64,000 nt of DNA from REEB76 sp963774895 (GTDB taxonomy: Bacteria > Pseudomonadota > Gammaproteobacteria > Natronospirales > REEB76). Every line of letters begins with the position of its first letter. Positions within the stretch are counted from its first letter, which is position 1. Shown here in pieces: positions 54,645 through 63,039 of the stretch. Under the pieces are notes generated by a model. It saw only the letters and a program-made list of their open reading frames with translations. It searched no databases and was not told the origin of the DNA. The stretch is taken from positions 372,001 to 436,000 of the forward strand of contig CAVZGN010000002.1 in assembly GCA_963774895.1 (NCBI GenBank), in the 5' to 3' direction. The position numbers and the translations under genes were made by a program.

Positions 54645-55223
54645 TTAATTGGTTTTGATGACCAACGGTTCGATATGGTTTTGTGCGAGCTTGACGCGCA
54701 TGGCGTTAAGTTGGGAGAGACTCTGGATAGGGCCGATGCGCACCCGGTTCCAGACACCGCCGTTGTTGACCTTAACCTGCTGGATGCTGGACTCGACTCC
54801 CAGCAGGGCCAAGTTGGCCTTGAGTTTATCGGCTTCTGCATAGCTCTGGAACGAACCCACCTGCAGGACATAGGTACCGGGTTGATTGACCGGGCCGGGA
54901 ACGTCACCGGAGCGGGTTTCCTTGTCCTGGCTGGGGATCACCACCTGAAAGGACGGCAGCAGCTTGTAGAAATCAAAATGTGGCTGCCCCGATGCGCTGC
55001 CGGCAGCGGGCGCTTTCGAAGTGTTCTGCGCCGATGATTTTGCTTGCTGTGGGCCAGGGTGATTGATGCGCTGCTCGACTTTTTTCCACACTTCCGGTGC
55101 GCCCTTGATGATCACGGCAGCCACGATGATGCCGATGACGAAGCCTCCCCAGCCCGGCATACCGGAATTTTTCTTGCGTGGTTTGTCTTTGGGTTTGGGG
55201 CTGTGTTTGTAATCCTTCGCCAT
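54645..55223 (-). CDS. SPOR-domain (FtsN-like) membrane protein
   Basis: 192 residues. A basic cytoplasmic tail (KHSPKPKDKPRKKN), one membrane helix (about 24-44), a low-complexity linker, and a C-terminal SPOR domain (about 113-185; PGTYVLQVGSFQSYAEADKLKANLALLG, NRVRIGPIQSLSQLNAM). SPOR domains bind denuded septal peptidoglycan, so a division role like FtsN is expected. ATG 55223 overlaps the argS stop (TGATG). Converges with ntrX. Confidence 0.88.
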   Translation of the reverse strand: MAKDYKHSPKPKDKPRKKNSGMPGWGGFVIGIIVAAVIIKGAPEVWKKVEQRINHPGPQQAKSSAQNTSKAPAAGSASGQPHFDFYKLLPSFQVVIPSQDKETRSGDVPGPVNQPGTYVLQVGSFQSYAEADKLKANLALLGVESSIQQVKVNNGGVWNRVRIGPIQSLSQLNAMRVKLAQNHIEPLVIKTN

Positions 55224-56908
55224 CACATGCGCTCCGGGGCCGATACGCCCAGCAGCGCCAGGCCGTTGTGCAGCACCTGCCGGGTTGCTGCGATCAGGGT
55301 GAGGCGCGCATCACGCAGGGCCGCATCATCCACGATGAAGGTATGCGCGTCGTAATAAGTATGGAAAGCGTTGGCTAGTTCGCGCAGATACGCGGCTACC
55401 AGATGCGGTTCCAGATTGCGCGCCGCCGTATCCACGATTTCCGGGAAACGCGACAGGCTTACGAATAACGCCTGTTCGTGGTTCTGCGTCAATCTTGCCA
55501 GGCTGGCTGCGCCATTTCCCGCGTCCCAGGTGAAGCCTTTTTCCGTCAGCTGGCGGAACACGCTAGCGATGCGCGCATGCGCGTACTGGATGTAGTACAC
55601 TGGGTTCTCGTTGGTCTGGGAACGCGCCAGGTCGATGTCGAAAGTCAGCCGGGAATCCGCCTTGCGTTCCACCAGGAAATAGCGGGTGGCGTCGCGACCC
55701 ACTTCGTCGATGAGATCGCGCAGCGTCACATAGCTGCCAGCGCGTTTGGACAGTTTTATTTCCTCGCTACCCCGCATCACGGTGACCATCTGGTAGAGCA
55801 CATACTCGGGATAATCCCGCGGGATGCCGGCGTCGAGCGCCTGCAAACCGGCGCGCACCCGCGCCAGCGAACCATGATGATCGGCGCCCAGCACGGTGAT
55901 GGCGCGCTCATAGCCACGTTGCCATTTGGAAAGGTGATAGGCGACGTCCGGCACGAAATAAGTGTAGGTACCGTCGGATTTACGCATCACGCGATCCTTG
56001 TCATCGCCAAAATCGGTGGTGCGCAACCACAGGGCGCCGCTTTCCTCGAAGGTGTGACCGTGTGCGATAAGTTCGCGCACAGTCTCTTCGACTTTGCGAT
56101 CGGTGTAGAGCGAGGATTCCAGAAAGTACACATCGAAATGCACGCTGAAGGCCTTGAGGTCCAGATCCTGTTCGTGACGCAAAGCCGTCACCGCAAAGTG
56201 GCGAATGGCTTCCAGATTTCCGGCATCACTACTGCCGGTGACGGTATGGCCGTCGGCGGTGACCGACTCGCCAGCCAGGTAAGAGCGCGCCACATCGGCG
56301 ATGTACTCGCCCCGATAACCGTCAACCGGCCAGCCGGGTTGTTCCGGCGCGATGCCTTTGCAGCGGGCCTGTACCGACAGTGTCAAGTTTTTTATCTGCA
56401 CTCCGGCATCGTTGTAGTAGAACTCACGCGTCACTTGCCAGCCGGTCGCGTCCAGCAGGCGTGCGAGACTGTCGCCGATCGCAGCGTTACGTCCATGCCC
56501 GACATGCAGTGGACCGGTTGGGTTGGCCGACACGAATTCAATGCCGACCTTGCGACCGTTCCCGAAATCGCTGCGGCCGTACTTCTCACCTGCAGCGAGG
56601 ATCGCTTTCACTTGGTCGTGATAAGCCGACGTACTCAGAAAGAAATTGATGAAGCCGGGACCGGCGAGTTCGACTTTGGAGACCAACTCCGATTCAGGCA
56701 GGGCCGCGATGATCGCCTGGGCAAGCTCGCGTGGTTTTCTGCCGGCTTGTTTGGCGAGTAGCAGGGCCACGTTGGTAGCGAAATCACCGTGCGCCGGATC
56801 GCGCGTGCGTTCCAGCAGCGAGCCGGTGGGCAGTGCAGCTTTCGGGAAAAGATCGCCAGTCAGTTTTTTGAGTGTCCTCTGCAGCAGGCTTTCAAGCGGT
56901 TGTTTCAC
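55223..56908 (-). CDS. argS: Arginyl-tRNA synthetase
   Basis: 561 residues from GTG 56908, which has AGGA 6 nt upstream; a longer frame to 56983 lacks homology and a ribosome site. The HIGH-type motif is in ANPTGPLHVGHGRNAAIGD and the KMSKS-type motif in EEIKLSKRAG. An N-terminal tRNA D-arm domain and the C-terminal anticodon-binding domain (to ERM) are complete. It charges tRNA-Arg. Lies between priA and the SPOR gene on the same strand. Confidence 0.95.
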   Translation of the reverse strand: MKQPLESLLQRTLKKLTGDLFPKAALPTGSLLERTRDPAHGDFATNVALLLAKQAGRKPRELAQAIIAALPESELVSKVELAGPGFINFFLSTSAYHDQVKAILAAGEKYGRSDFGNGRKVGIEFVSANPTGPLHVGHGRNAAIGDSLARLLDATGWQVTREFYYNDAGVQIKNLTLSVQARCKGIAPEQPGWPVDGYRGEYIADVARSYLAGESVTADGHTVTGSSDAGNLEAIRHFAVTALRHEQDLDLKAFSVHFDVYFLESSLYTDRKVEETVRELIAHGHTFEESGALWLRTTDFGDDKDRVMRKSDGTYTYFVPDVAYHLSKWQRGYERAITVLGADHHGSLARVRAGLQALDAGIPRDYPEYVLYQMVTVMRGSEEIKLSKRAGSYVTLRDLIDEVGRDATRYFLVERKADSRLTFDIDLARSQTNENPVYYIQYAHARIASVFRQLTEKGFTWDAGNGAASLARLTQNHEQALFVSLSRFPEIVDTAARNLEPHLVAAYLRELANAFHTYYDAHTFIVDDAALRDARLTLIAATRQVLHNGLALLGVSAPERM

Positions 56909-56993
56909 AAGGATTCCTGCTTGAGGAAGTACGACAAACTGGGACTGAATTCTACCGTCTGGGCTGTGCGTGTAGAAGCGCATTCAGGAAATT

Positions 56994-59192
56994 TCAAAAC
57001 AAATCGGCAGGATCGACATCCAGCGACCAGCGCACACCACGCGCTGGCTTGAGCGTACCCAAGTTTGGTAGTGCGGTGGCCAGAGCTTGCTGTAACATCG
57101 CACGCTGGCTGGCCAACAGCATCAGCTGCGCACGGTAGCGCCCGGCACGGCGTTCCATGGGCGCGGGCGTGGGCCCCAGGATCTGCACCTGCGTCCCACA
57201 GTGGGGAGCCAATGCGGATTTCGCCGCTTCCAGAAACGCCTGTGGTGGTGACGCGCTGACGGCCTCGGCACGCAACAAGGCCATGGCCGCGTAGGGTGGC
57301 AGTCCGGCGACGCGCCGTTCGCTGAGCGCAGCGGCGGCAAAACTGGCGTAGCCCTCGCGTACCAGATGCGTGAGCAGCGGATGGTCCGGATGATGGGTCT
57401 GGATCAAGACTTCACCGGGGCGCTCGGCCCGGCCCGCCCGGCCCGCCACCTGCATGATGAGCTGGGCCATGCGTTCACTGGCACGGAAGTCCACGCCGAA
57501 CAGGCCCTGGTCCGCATCCAGGATGCCTACCAGCGTGACATTGGGGAAATCGTGGCCCTTGGCCAGCATCTGGGTACCCACCAGGATGCGGGTCTCACCG
57601 CTACGTACGGCATCCAGCAGGTTTTCCAGACTGCCTTTGCGGCGGGTACTGTCGCGATCCAGGCGCGCGATGCCGATGTTCGGGAATAAACGCTCGAGCG
57701 CCCGTTCGATGCGCTCGGTGCCTTGGCCGAAATGACCCAGATCCGAACCACCGCAGTTTTCGCAACGCGCGGGCAAGGGGCGCTGCGCGCCACAGTGATG
57801 GCATTGCAAACGCCGGTTGCCATGCAGCGTCAGGCGCGCATCACAGCGCGGGCACTGCAGTGTCTGGCCGCAGGCGTGGCACATGACCGTGGGTGCGTAA
57901 CCGCGACGGTTGAGGAACAGCAGCACTTGGCCATCGGCCATGAGATGCCTGCGCATGGTGTCCAGCAGCAGATCCGACAAGCCTACGTCCAGCGGGCGGC
58001 TGCGGATATCCAGCAAACGCATGCTTGGATGGCGGGCGTTGCCGGCGCGTTCGGGCAACGTCACATGTACATAGCGCACTTGGTCCACGTTGTGCAGGGA
58101 TTCCAGTGAGGGTGTGGCGGATCCCAGCACCACAGGGATGGAGCGACGCTGGGCACGCACCACGGCGATATCCCGCGCCGAATAGCGGAAACCATCCTGT
58201 TGCTTGAAGGAGCTGTCGTGTTCCTCGTCCACGACGATCACCCCGGGATTTTTGAGCGGCACGAACACTGCCGAGCGGGTGCCGATGACCACGGGTACTC
58301 GGCCATCACGCGCCGCCAACCAAGTAGCCAGCCGCTCAGCATCGCTCAGGCCTGAATGAAACACCGCCACTGTGCCGAAGCGCGTGCGGAAGCGCTCCAG
58401 CAGCTGCGGTGTGAGACCGATCTCCGGTACCAGCACCAGTGCCTGGCGTCCGTCTTGCAGGACATCGGCGATGACTTGGAGATAGACCTCGGTTTTGCCG
58501 CTGCCGGTGACCCCATCCAGGAGGAATGCCTGAAAGCTTCCCAGTGCCGCTTGGATCTTTTGCCTAGCTGCGATCTGCGCCGCATTGAGGACGATGGGCG
58601 TTGCGGCTTCGTAGGCGCCGGCAGGTGCGGCCGGGCGCTGGATCTGTTCCACCCATCCGCGTTTTATCAGGAAATTCAATGGCGCCGACCAGTGCTCAAA
58701 ATAGTCATCCAGGCTTGCAGCATCCAGGCCTTGGGGATGTTGCACCAGTAGTTTCCACAAGGCCGATTGCTTGGGCGCGCGCTTAAGCGTTGCGGTATCT
58801 GCTTGTCTGCCGGCAGGCGTGAGCCGCCAGACATCAAGCTCACGTGAGTCAGTGGTTTTCCCCTGACGCAGTGATACCGGCAGCAACGCCTGGATGACTT
58901 CACCGATGGGATGGTGGTAGTAGTCCGCTGCCCAGCGAGCCAGGGCCAGCATATCGGCGGGGATCAGTGGGGCTTGATCCAGAAGCTGGTGTGCGCGTTT
59001 CAGCCGCGAAGCTGGGATATCCGTGGCAGCGGCGATTTCCAGGAGCACGCCGATCACATGGCGTTTGCCGAACGGAACCCGCACCCGCACGCCAGGCAGC
59101 AGCGAGTTTATCTCGCAGTCGATCGGCGGCAGATAGTCGAAATGACCATACAGCGGTGAGGACACTGCTACGCGCAGGTAACAATTCTGCAT
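56994..59192 (-). CDS. priA: Primosomal protein N' (replication restart helicase)
   Basis: 732 residues. The N-terminal 3'-DNA-binding domain begins CYLRVAVSSPLYGHFDYLPP; helicase motifs are GVTGSGKTEVYLQ (Walker A), VIVVDEEHDSSFK (DEEH) and LGSATPSLES; eight zinc-site cysteines are in CHACGQTLQCPRCDAR and CHHCGAQ...CENCGGSD; VGTQMLAKGHDFPNVTLV and IMQVAGRAGRAERPG follow. It reloads the replisome at stalled forks. ATG 59192 is favoured over 59201. Confidence 0.95.
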   Translation of the reverse strand: MQNCYLRVAVSSPLYGHFDYLPPIDCEINSLLPGVRVRVPFGKRHVIGVLLEIAAATDIPASRLKRAHQLLDQAPLIPADMLALARWAADYYHHPIGEVIQALLPVSLRQGKTTDSRELDVWRLTPAGRQADTATLKRAPKQSALWKLLVQHPQGLDAASLDDYFEHWSAPLNFLIKRGWVEQIQRPAAPAGAYEAATPIVLNAAQIAARQKIQAALGSFQAFLLDGVTGSGKTEVYLQVIADVLQDGRQALVLVPEIGLTPQLLERFRTRFGTVAVFHSGLSDAERLATWLAARDGRVPVVIGTRSAVFVPLKNPGVIVVDEEHDSSFKQQDGFRYSARDIAVVRAQRRSIPVVLGSATPSLESLHNVDQVRYVHVTLPERAGNARHPSMRLLDIRSRPLDVGLSDLLLDTMRRHLMADGQVLLFLNRRGYAPTVMCHACGQTLQCPRCDARLTLHGNRRLQCHHCGAQRPLPARCENCGGSDLGHFGQGTERIERALERLFPNIGIARLDRDSTRRKGSLENLLDAVRSGETRILVGTQMLAKGHDFPNVTLVGILDADQGLFGVDFRASERMAQLIMQVAGRAGRAERPGEVLIQTHHPDHPLLTHLVREGYASFAAAALSERRVAGLPPYAAMALLRAEAVSASPPQAFLEAAKSALAPHCGTQVQILGPTPAPMERRAGRYRAQLMLLASQRAMLQQALATALPNLGTLKPARGVRWSLDVDPADLF

Positions 59193-59201
59193 GCATGTCA
59201 C

Positions 59202-59494
59202 CGGTCGACTTTTTTATCCACACATTCTGTGGATAAACTTGTGGATGCTTTGTCCGCATGCTGGTTAATTCCGCAAATATGACCGCGGGATTTCAGAATG
59301 GGTAATTTTTGTCCGCCGATAATTGTCATGGGAATCAACGCGTTGAAATTTGAATCAAGCGCTTGCGCAGTGGGTCCACTGGGCCACGCCCTGCGGTACG
59401 CATGATAACCTTTGATGCCTGTGGCATGGGCATGGCGACACCAGGCTTGGCGATTGGCAAGAATCACTTGGTCGCTGCTTGATGCGAGGTTAAT
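59202..59494. promoter_or_regulatory. Spacer with inverted DnaA boxes and tandem palindromes
   Basis: 293 bp between priA and the sigma gene. TTATCCACA (59214-59222) and its inverse TGTGGATAA (59228-59236) are perfect DnaA-box consensus sequences, five bases apart, with a third partial box TGTGGATGC at about 59240-59248. Further on, AATCAACGCGTTG (59333-59345) and AATCAAGCGCTTG (59353-59365) are near-palindromes exactly 20 bp apart. No ORF is seen. Regulation of priA by DnaA or a replication-control site is possible. Confidence 0.55.
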
Positions 59495-60037
59495 CTGGAT
59501 AACGCAGCCGATCTAAATGCATTTCTGGCCAGCGTGGAACGGCGTGCCTTCCGCATCGCGCAGATGGCCCTGCGCAATCCGGAGGATGCTTTGGATGCCA
59601 TTCAGGATGCGATGTTGCAACTGGCTAAACGTTACGCGCAACGTCCCCAGGAAGAATGGCCGCCGCTGTTCTACCGCATCCTGCAGAGCCGCATCCGCGA
59701 CTGCCAGCGCCGCCGGGCGGTCCGTAACCGGGTCATGAGCTTCTTCGGCGGCCAGCGGGAGGCGGAAGACGACCCCCCGGACCCGGTCGAGGCGGCTGCC
59801 GACCTCGCGGGGCGGGACCCCTCCGAGCAGCTGGCCCAGGGCGCGGCCATGCAGGCGCTGAAAAATGCGCTGGCGGCCTTGCCGGGACGTCAACGCGAAG
59901 CCTTCGTACTGCGTATATTGGAGGGACTGGACGTGGCGGATACTGCCAAGTCCATGGGCTGCTCGCAAGGCAGTGTCAAAACTCATCTGTCGCGCGCGGT
60001 GCACAGCCTGCGGCAGTCCTTGGGGGAACATTGGTGA
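59495..60037 (+). CDS. RNA polymerase sigma factor, apparent CTG start
   Basis: About 180 residues of the sigma-70/ECF type: ALRNPEDALDAIQDAMLQLAKRYA is region 2; LPGRQREAFVLRILEGLDVADTAKSMGCSQGSVKTHLSRAVHSLRQSL is region 4 with its HTH. The usual frame call begins at GTG 59534, but family members start with about a dozen residues before FLASVERRAFRIA, and here DNAADLNAFLASVERRA reads through from CTG 59495, which has GAGG 5 nt upstream. An in-frame TGA just before rules out a longer protein. It leads a four-gene cassette. Confidence 0.85.
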   Translation: MDNAADLNAFLASVERRAFRIAQMALRNPEDALDAIQDAMLQLAKRYAQRPQEEWPPLFYRILQSRIRDCQRRRAVRNRVMSFFGGQREAEDDPPDPVEAAADLAGRDPSEQLAQGAAMQALKNALAALPGRQREAFVLRILEGLDVADTAKSMGCSQGSVKTHLSRAVHSLRQSLGEHW

Positions 60038-60043
60038 TTATTT

Positions 60044-60451
60044 ATGCATACCGATCCTGAGACAACTTTTCTCCATAAGGCCCGTCAGGTCTTTTTGGAT
60101 AGTGTTGAGCAGCTCGACCCCCGAGAGCTGGCGCGAGTACGCCAGGCCCGGGCGCTGGCTGTGGAATCGATCGCGCCGCCTATACCCTTATGGCGTCGGC
60201 GTGCCTGGGCATTACCTGCTGCGGGTGCCACGGTCGCTGTGCTGATTACGATCACCAGTGGCGTGCTGTGGTGGAACCAGAACTCCCAACCAGCGGTGCC
60301 TTTCGCCATCGGCAACAATACCGAAGACATGTCCATCGTGCTCGGCAATGACAATCTGGATATGTATGCCGACATGGATTTCTATCATTGGCTGCAAGCC
60401 CAGCAGCAGACTGCACCCCAGGTCAGTTCCAGAGACCACAGCAGTGGCTAA
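60044..60451 (+). CDS. Single-pass membrane protein, possible anti-sigma (DUF3619-like)
   Basis: 135 residues. A helical N-terminus (FLHKARQVFLDSVEQLDPRELARVRQARALAVES), a basic PLWRRR stop-transfer and one membrane helix at about 57-77, then an acidic periplasmic tail (NTEDMSIVLGNDNLDMYADMDFYHWL). Position directly after a sigma gene and the helix-plus-anchor layout resemble DUF3619 proteins of betaproteobacteria that sit in the same sigma-DUF3106 order. Anti-sigma action is inferred, not shown. Confidence 0.65.
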   Translation: MHTDPETTFLHKARQVFLDSVEQLDPRELARVRQARALAVESIAPPIPLWRRRAWALPAAGATVAVLITITSGVLWWNQNSQPAVPFAIGNNTEDMSIVLGNDNLDMYADMDFYHWLQAQQQTAPQVSSRDHSSG

Positions 60452-60728
60452 GCGCAGCTGGCTGCTGATGACCGGCTTGCTGTTGGCGATATCAGTGTTC
60501 GCTGCTGACCAGAAACCTGTGCAGCCGCCGCCTAAGGTGGATCCGGAGTTACTGGAGTTCCTCGGCTCCTGGCAGGGCAGTGACGGTATGTGGGTGGACC
60601 CCATGACATTTGCACGCATCGATCCCGGCAAGCTGGCCGATGACAAGACGCGTCCAGAGGGCAAACCGATGCCGGCAGTCAAACAACCCCCGCCCAAGCA
60701 GGCAGGGGATTGGGAACAAAGCCCATGA
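60444..60728 (+). CDS. Small exported protein of the sigma cassette
   Basis: 94 residues starting at GTG 60444, overlapping the previous gene by 8 nt. A signal peptide (MTGLLLAISVFAADQ region) precedes a Pro/Lys-rich segment and the only ordered-looking stretch, ELLEFLGSWQGSDGMWVDPMTFARID. I do not recognise the family. Its stop overlaps the DUF3106 ATG by 4 nt, so it is surely translated with it. Confidence 0.6.
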   Translation: MAKRSWLLMTGLLLAISVFAADQKPVQPPPKVDPELLEFLGSWQGSDGMWVDPMTFARIDPGKLADDKTRPEGKPMPAVKQPPPKQAGDWEQSP

Positions 60729-61249
60729 GACAGTTCATCACGATACTGCTGACGGCTGGCTGGTTGGCGATGGCCAGCATGCAGGTTATGGCCGAGCCAC
60801 CGGCAGGTTCTGGGCCGAATGCGGTTGCGCCCAGCACACCGGCAACCCCGGTTCCCTGGTCCGGCCTGACGCCACAGCAACAACAGATCCTCGCACCGCT
60901 CAAGGATCAATGGGCTGGGTTATCGGCCGATCGCCAGCAACGCCTACAGCGCGGCGCGGACCGTTGGGCGCAGATGACGCCCGCGCAGCGGGAGCACGCC
61001 CGCCAGCGCCTGCAGCATTGGAAACAGCTGACACCCGAGCAGCGCACGCAGATCCGGCAGCGCTACCAGGCCTTCCAGAAACTACCGCCGGCCGAACGGC
61101 AACAGATTCGCGAACAGTTCCAGAGGTTCCAGCAACTGCCGCCGGAAAAACGCCAGCAACTGCGCCAGCGCTGGATGAACATGACACCGGAGCAACGCAC
61201 GCAATTCCGCGAGCAGTGGCGCGCCCAGCATCCACCGCCGCGTCGATAA
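60725..61249 (+). CDS. DUF3106 exported helical repeat protein
   Basis: 174 residues with a signal peptide (ending VMAEPP). The mature protein is a chain of short helical repeats carrying a W-x-x-L/M-T/P-P-x-x-R/Q signature (WSGLTPQQQ, WAGLSADRQQ, WAQMTPAQRE, WKQLTPEQRT, FQKLPPAERQ, FQQLPPEKRQ, WMNMTPEQRT). This is DUF3106, rich in Gln and Arg, similar in spirit to Spy/CpxP-like periplasmic helical proteins. It ends the sigma cassette, which suggests an envelope-stress output. Confidence 0.8.
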   Translation: MRQFITILLTAGWLAMASMQVMAEPPAGSGPNAVAPSTPATPVPWSGLTPQQQQILAPLKDQWAGLSADRQQRLQRGADRWAQMTPAQREHARQRLQHWKQLTPEQRTQIRQRYQAFQKLPPAERQQIREQFQRFQQLPPEKRQQLRQRWMNMTPEQRTQFREQWRAQHPPPRR

Positions 61250-61274
61250 TCCGTTCTGTTTGATGCAGTGAAAT

Positions 61275-61304
61275 AAAAACCCCCACATGCAGTGGGGGTT
61301 TTTT
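61275..61304. terminator. Bidirectional intrinsic terminator
   Basis: AAAAACCCCCAC (61275-61286), loop ATGCA, GTGGGGGTTTTTT (61292-61304): a perfect stem with A and T tracts on either side. It lies between the convergent DUF3106 and pntB genes and can stop transcription from both. Confidence 0.9.
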
Positions 61305-61323
61305 ATTCAAAGGTTCAAAACGG

Positions 61324-62724
61324 TTATTCGATGGCTTTGATGTTCTGAATCAACTGGGTCACAGCTGCCTGACCGTCACCATATAGCATGCGGGTGTTAT
61401 CCATGTAGAACAGGCTGTTCTCCACGCCCGAGAAACCGCGCCCCTGGCCGCGCTTGATGACGATGACGTTCTTGGCCTTGTCGGCGTTCAGGATGGGCAT
61501 GCCGTAGATGGGACTGTCCGGTTTGTTGCGTGCATCCGGGTTAACCACATCGTTGGCGCCGATGATGAGCGCTACGTCGGCGGTGGCAAACTCCGGATTG
61601 ATGTCTTCCAGGTCCGAGATCAGGTCATAGGGCACGCCGGCTTCCGCCAGCAACACGTTCATGTGTCCCGGCATGCGTCCCGCCACCGGATGGATGGCAA
61701 ATTTCACGGTGACGCCACGGTTTTGCAGCAGCTGCGTCAGCTCCCAGACCTTGTGCTGGGCTTGGGCCACGGCCATGCCGTAGCCGGGGACGATGATCAC
61801 CTTGTTGGCGTAAGCCATCATTACACCGGCATCCGCGGCATCGATGGGCTTGAGGCTGCCGCTGACATCCGCGGCGCTGCCGGTGGCGGTCTCGCCGAAA
61901 TTGCTGAATAGCACGTTGGCGATGGAACGGTTCATGGCCCTGGCCATGAGCTGGGTCAGCAGCGTGCCGGCCGCGCCCACCACCATGCCGGCGATGATCA
62001 TGGCGGCGTTGCCGATCACGAAGCCTTCGAAGGCCACCGCCAGGCCGGTGCAGGCGTTGTACAGGGAGATGACCACCGGCATGTCGGCGCCGCCGATGGG
62101 CAGGGTCACGAGGATGCCGAACAGCAACGCCAGTGCGAAGAATGGTATGACTGCAAGCATGGGTGCGGCGCCGTGTAGCGCGATGATCCAGATGCCCAAC
62201 GCCAGGGTGATCAGCAGCACCAGGGAGTTGACCACCTGCTGGATGCGGTAGCGCAGGGATTTGTTGATGATTCCCTGGAGTTTGGCGAAGGCAATCAGGC
62301 TGCCGGAGAACGACACCGCGCCGATGATGCCGCCGATGACCGCCAGACTCACTGGCGCCAGCATGAGCGCCTGCTCGCGTATCAGTTGTTCAGCGGCGAT
62401 AGCCGCGGCCGCGCCGCCGCCCATGCCGTTATACAGCGCCACCATCTGCGGCATGGCGGTCATGGGCACGCGCCGGCCGCTCCACCAAGCGAGTAAGCCG
62501 CCGATGAAGATAGCGACGATGATCAGGATGTAGTTGTGCATCCCCGGCCACAGGAAGGTGATGAGGCCGGCGATGAGCATGCCGAGTCCGGCCCACACGA
62601 TGCCATTCTTGGCGCCCCTGGGCGAACTCATGCGTTTCAGGCCGATGATGAACAGCAACGCGGCGATGAAATAGGTCGCCTGGATCAGGTCGTCGGTGAT
62701 TGTGGGTGATAGAAAATTGTTCAT
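61324..62724 (-). CDS. pntB: NAD(P) transhydrogenase subunit beta
   Basis: 466 residues. Nine membrane helices occupy about 1-270; the NADP-binding domain III follows with VIIVPGYGMAVAQAQHKVWELTQLL, HPVAGRMPGHMNVLLAEAGVPYD, LIIGANDVVNPDAR and IVIKRGQGRGFSGVENSLFY. It drives hydride transfer from NADH to NADP+ with proton entry. Starts in an ATGA overlap with the preceding alpha-2 gene. Confidence 0.95.
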   Translation of the reverse strand: MNNFLSPTITDDLIQATYFIAALLFIIGLKRMSSPRGAKNGIVWAGLGMLIAGLITFLWPGMHNYILIIVAIFIGGLLAWWSGRRVPMTAMPQMVALYNGMGGGAAAAIAAEQLIREQALMLAPVSLAVIGGIIGAVSFSGSLIAFAKLQGIINKSLRYRIQQVVNSLVLLITLALGIWIIALHGAAPMLAVIPFFALALLFGILVTLPIGGADMPVVISLYNACTGLAVAFEGFVIGNAAMIIAGMVVGAAGTLLTQLMARAMNRSIANVLFSNFGETATGSAADVSGSLKPIDAADAGVMMAYANKVIIVPGYGMAVAQAQHKVWELTQLLQNRGVTVKFAIHPVAGRMPGHMNVLLAEAGVPYDLISDLEDINPEFATADVALIIGANDVVNPDARNKPDSPIYGMPILNADKAKNVIVIKRGQGRGFSGVENSLFYMDNTRMLYGDGQAAVTQLIQNIKAIE

Positions 62725-63026
62725 GCGCGGCTTTCCGGTTTCTTTTTCTCGCTGGTCTTGAACATGGCCAGCATGCGCTCGGTGGACACGTAACCGCCCA
62801 CCACGTTACCGGCGGCCAGCAGCACGCCGATGAAACCAATGACCTGTTCCGCCAGGTTGTGGGCGTCGCCCAGCGCCACCATGGCGCCCACCAGCACGAT
62901 GCCGTGCACGAAATTGGAACCTGACATGAGCGGCGTATGCAGAATCACCGGCACCCGCGAGATCACCTCGTAGCCGGTGAAGGCCGCGAGCATGAAGATG
63001 TACAAGGCGATAAATCCGTCGATCAT
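62721..63026 (-). CDS. pntAB: NAD(P) transhydrogenase subunit alpha-2 (PntAB)
   Basis: 101 residues with three helices (FIALYIFMLAAFTGYEVISRVP..., FVHGIVLVGAMVAL, VIGFIGVLLAAGNVVGGY). This is the membrane part of PntA as a separate gene, the three-subunit arrangement of many alpha- and some gammaproteobacteria. Placed between pntAA and pntB. Confidence 0.92.
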   Translation of the reverse strand: MIDGFIALYIFMLAAFTGYEVISRVPVILHTPLMSGSNFVHGIVLVGAMVALGDAHNLAEQVIGFIGVLLAAGNVVGGYVSTERMLAMFKTSEKKKPESRA

Positions 63027-63039
63027 GGTTGCATCCCGA

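Noticed and set aside
55478..56761. 427-residue plus-strand frame opposite argS
   Set aside because: Antisense shadow of argS; composition is atypical and no family is evident.
59202..59494. Chromosomal origin of replication
   Set aside because: Only two perfect DnaA boxes, no clear AT-rich unwinding region and no dnaA, dnaN, gidA or rpmH nearby; kept as a DnaA-box regulatory spacer instead.
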